NCBI GenBank assembly: GCA_016215025.1
Contig: JACRMI010000010.1
Coordinates: 76,331-117,339, forward strand
Direction: 5' to 3'
DNA length: 41,009 nt
DNA from: Chloroflexota bacterium
Lineage (GTDB): Bacteria > Chloroflexota > Anaerolineae > UBA4142
The stretch's first letter is position 1. Each line of letters starts with the position of its first letter. Below the pieces are notes generated by a model. The model was not told the DNA's origin. It searched no databases and saw only the letters and a list, made by a program, of their open reading frames with translations. This document shows positions 40,884 through 41,009 of the stretch, in pieces. Both the position numbers and the translations under genes were made by a program.

Positions 40884-41009
40884 TTAAAATGTCCCACTTA
40901 TCGTCGTGCAAAATGTCGCACTTATGATCGCCGGGATGCCCCACTTATCGTCGTCTAAAATGGTACATTAATAATCGCCTGAAAAAGGCGCAGCACTTAA
41001 GGAGTCGGC
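40877..41009 (+). mobile_element. End of an IS21-like element with four internal repeats
   Basis: Four degenerate copies of aaaatgtcccacttatcgtcg occur at 40886-40909, 40910-40935, 40936-40956 and 40957-40981. Multiple repeats near a terminus beginning TG are typical of IS21-family transposase-binding sites. An AAGGAG site at 40999-41004 at the window edge points to a + strand gene (transposase) just outside. The family call is inference; Tn7- or Mu-like ends are alternatives. Confidence 0.6.

Noticed and set aside
40886..40981. CRISPR-like array
   Set aside because: Repeats are degenerate, contiguous and lack spacers of regular unique sequence; no cas genes.

Overview
The window comes from a bacterial chromosome with moderately high GC and dense, mostly co-directional genes. 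My best guess is an uncultured member of the Chloroflexota (Anaerolineae-like). This rests on the gene mix (split archaeal-type glutamate synthase, YprA-type helicase carrying an HNH domain, diguanylate cyclases) and on the many short interspersed palindromes. No rRNA or tRNA is present, so the assignment is inference.

Region 1 (1-11.8 kb, + strand). Two tandem secreted esterase paralogues (the first only a 3' end) are followed by a strong hairpin and a consensus-like sigma-70 promoter. A long operon follows, with overlapping or tightly spaced genes. It encodes the pieces of an NAD-linked, Cys-type molybdenum/tungsten formate dehydrogenase: NuoE-like, NuoF-like, a free-standing 2Fe-2S/2x4Fe-4S electron-transfer subunit, and the catalytic subunit. 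These pieces are separated by unrelated genes: a flavin monooxygenase, a methyltransferase, an alpha/beta hydrolase-GNAT fusion, a T4-EndoV-like protein, a DinB-like protein and a GT-C-like membrane protein. An intrinsic terminator closes the unit.

Region 2 (11.8-23.2 kb, - strand). This holds a polytopic membrane subtilisin, a glutamate dehydrogenase fused to a CBS pair, a DUF72 protein, the MrfB/YprB-like exonuclease, a protein made of two GGDEF domains, two GNATs, and an ABC exporter whose ATPase gene was split and rebuilt by insertion of a 358-bp DUF433 cassette.

Region 3 (23.2-25.2 kb, - strand) is an AT-richer two-gene island: a DUF262 protein plus a HEPN-like protein, a plausible defence module. 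One edge carries the 5' relic of the ABC gene and the other a nonsense-bearing 3' relic of a YprA helicase.

Region 4 (25.3-32.2 kb, - strand) contains a membrane protein, a quinone-oxidoreductase-like enzyme, a membrane GGDEF cyclase, the full MrfA/YprA helicase with an internal HNH domain and several repeat-derived peptide insertions, and a MalY/PatB-type PLP enzyme.

Region 5 (32.3-38.3 kb, - strand) is a glutamate synthase operon split into glutaminase, FMN/Fe-S synthase, and GXGXG-GltD-ferredoxin fusion genes. A four-helix-bundle (23S IVP-type) gene sits inside it. It is preceded by a good promoter and a roughly 110-nt structured leader ending in an intrinsic terminator.

Region 6 (38.3-41.0 kb, - strand) holds a HAD dehalogenase and then a Septu-like ATPase/HNH pair. 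The ATPase is cut at its 5' end by what looks like the multi-repeat terminus of an IS21-type element.

The recurring theme is several families of short palindromic repeats. They lie between genes, inside reading frames (nuoF-like, fdhA-like, yprA-like), and across stop codons (nuoE-like, yprB-like, ABC ATPase).
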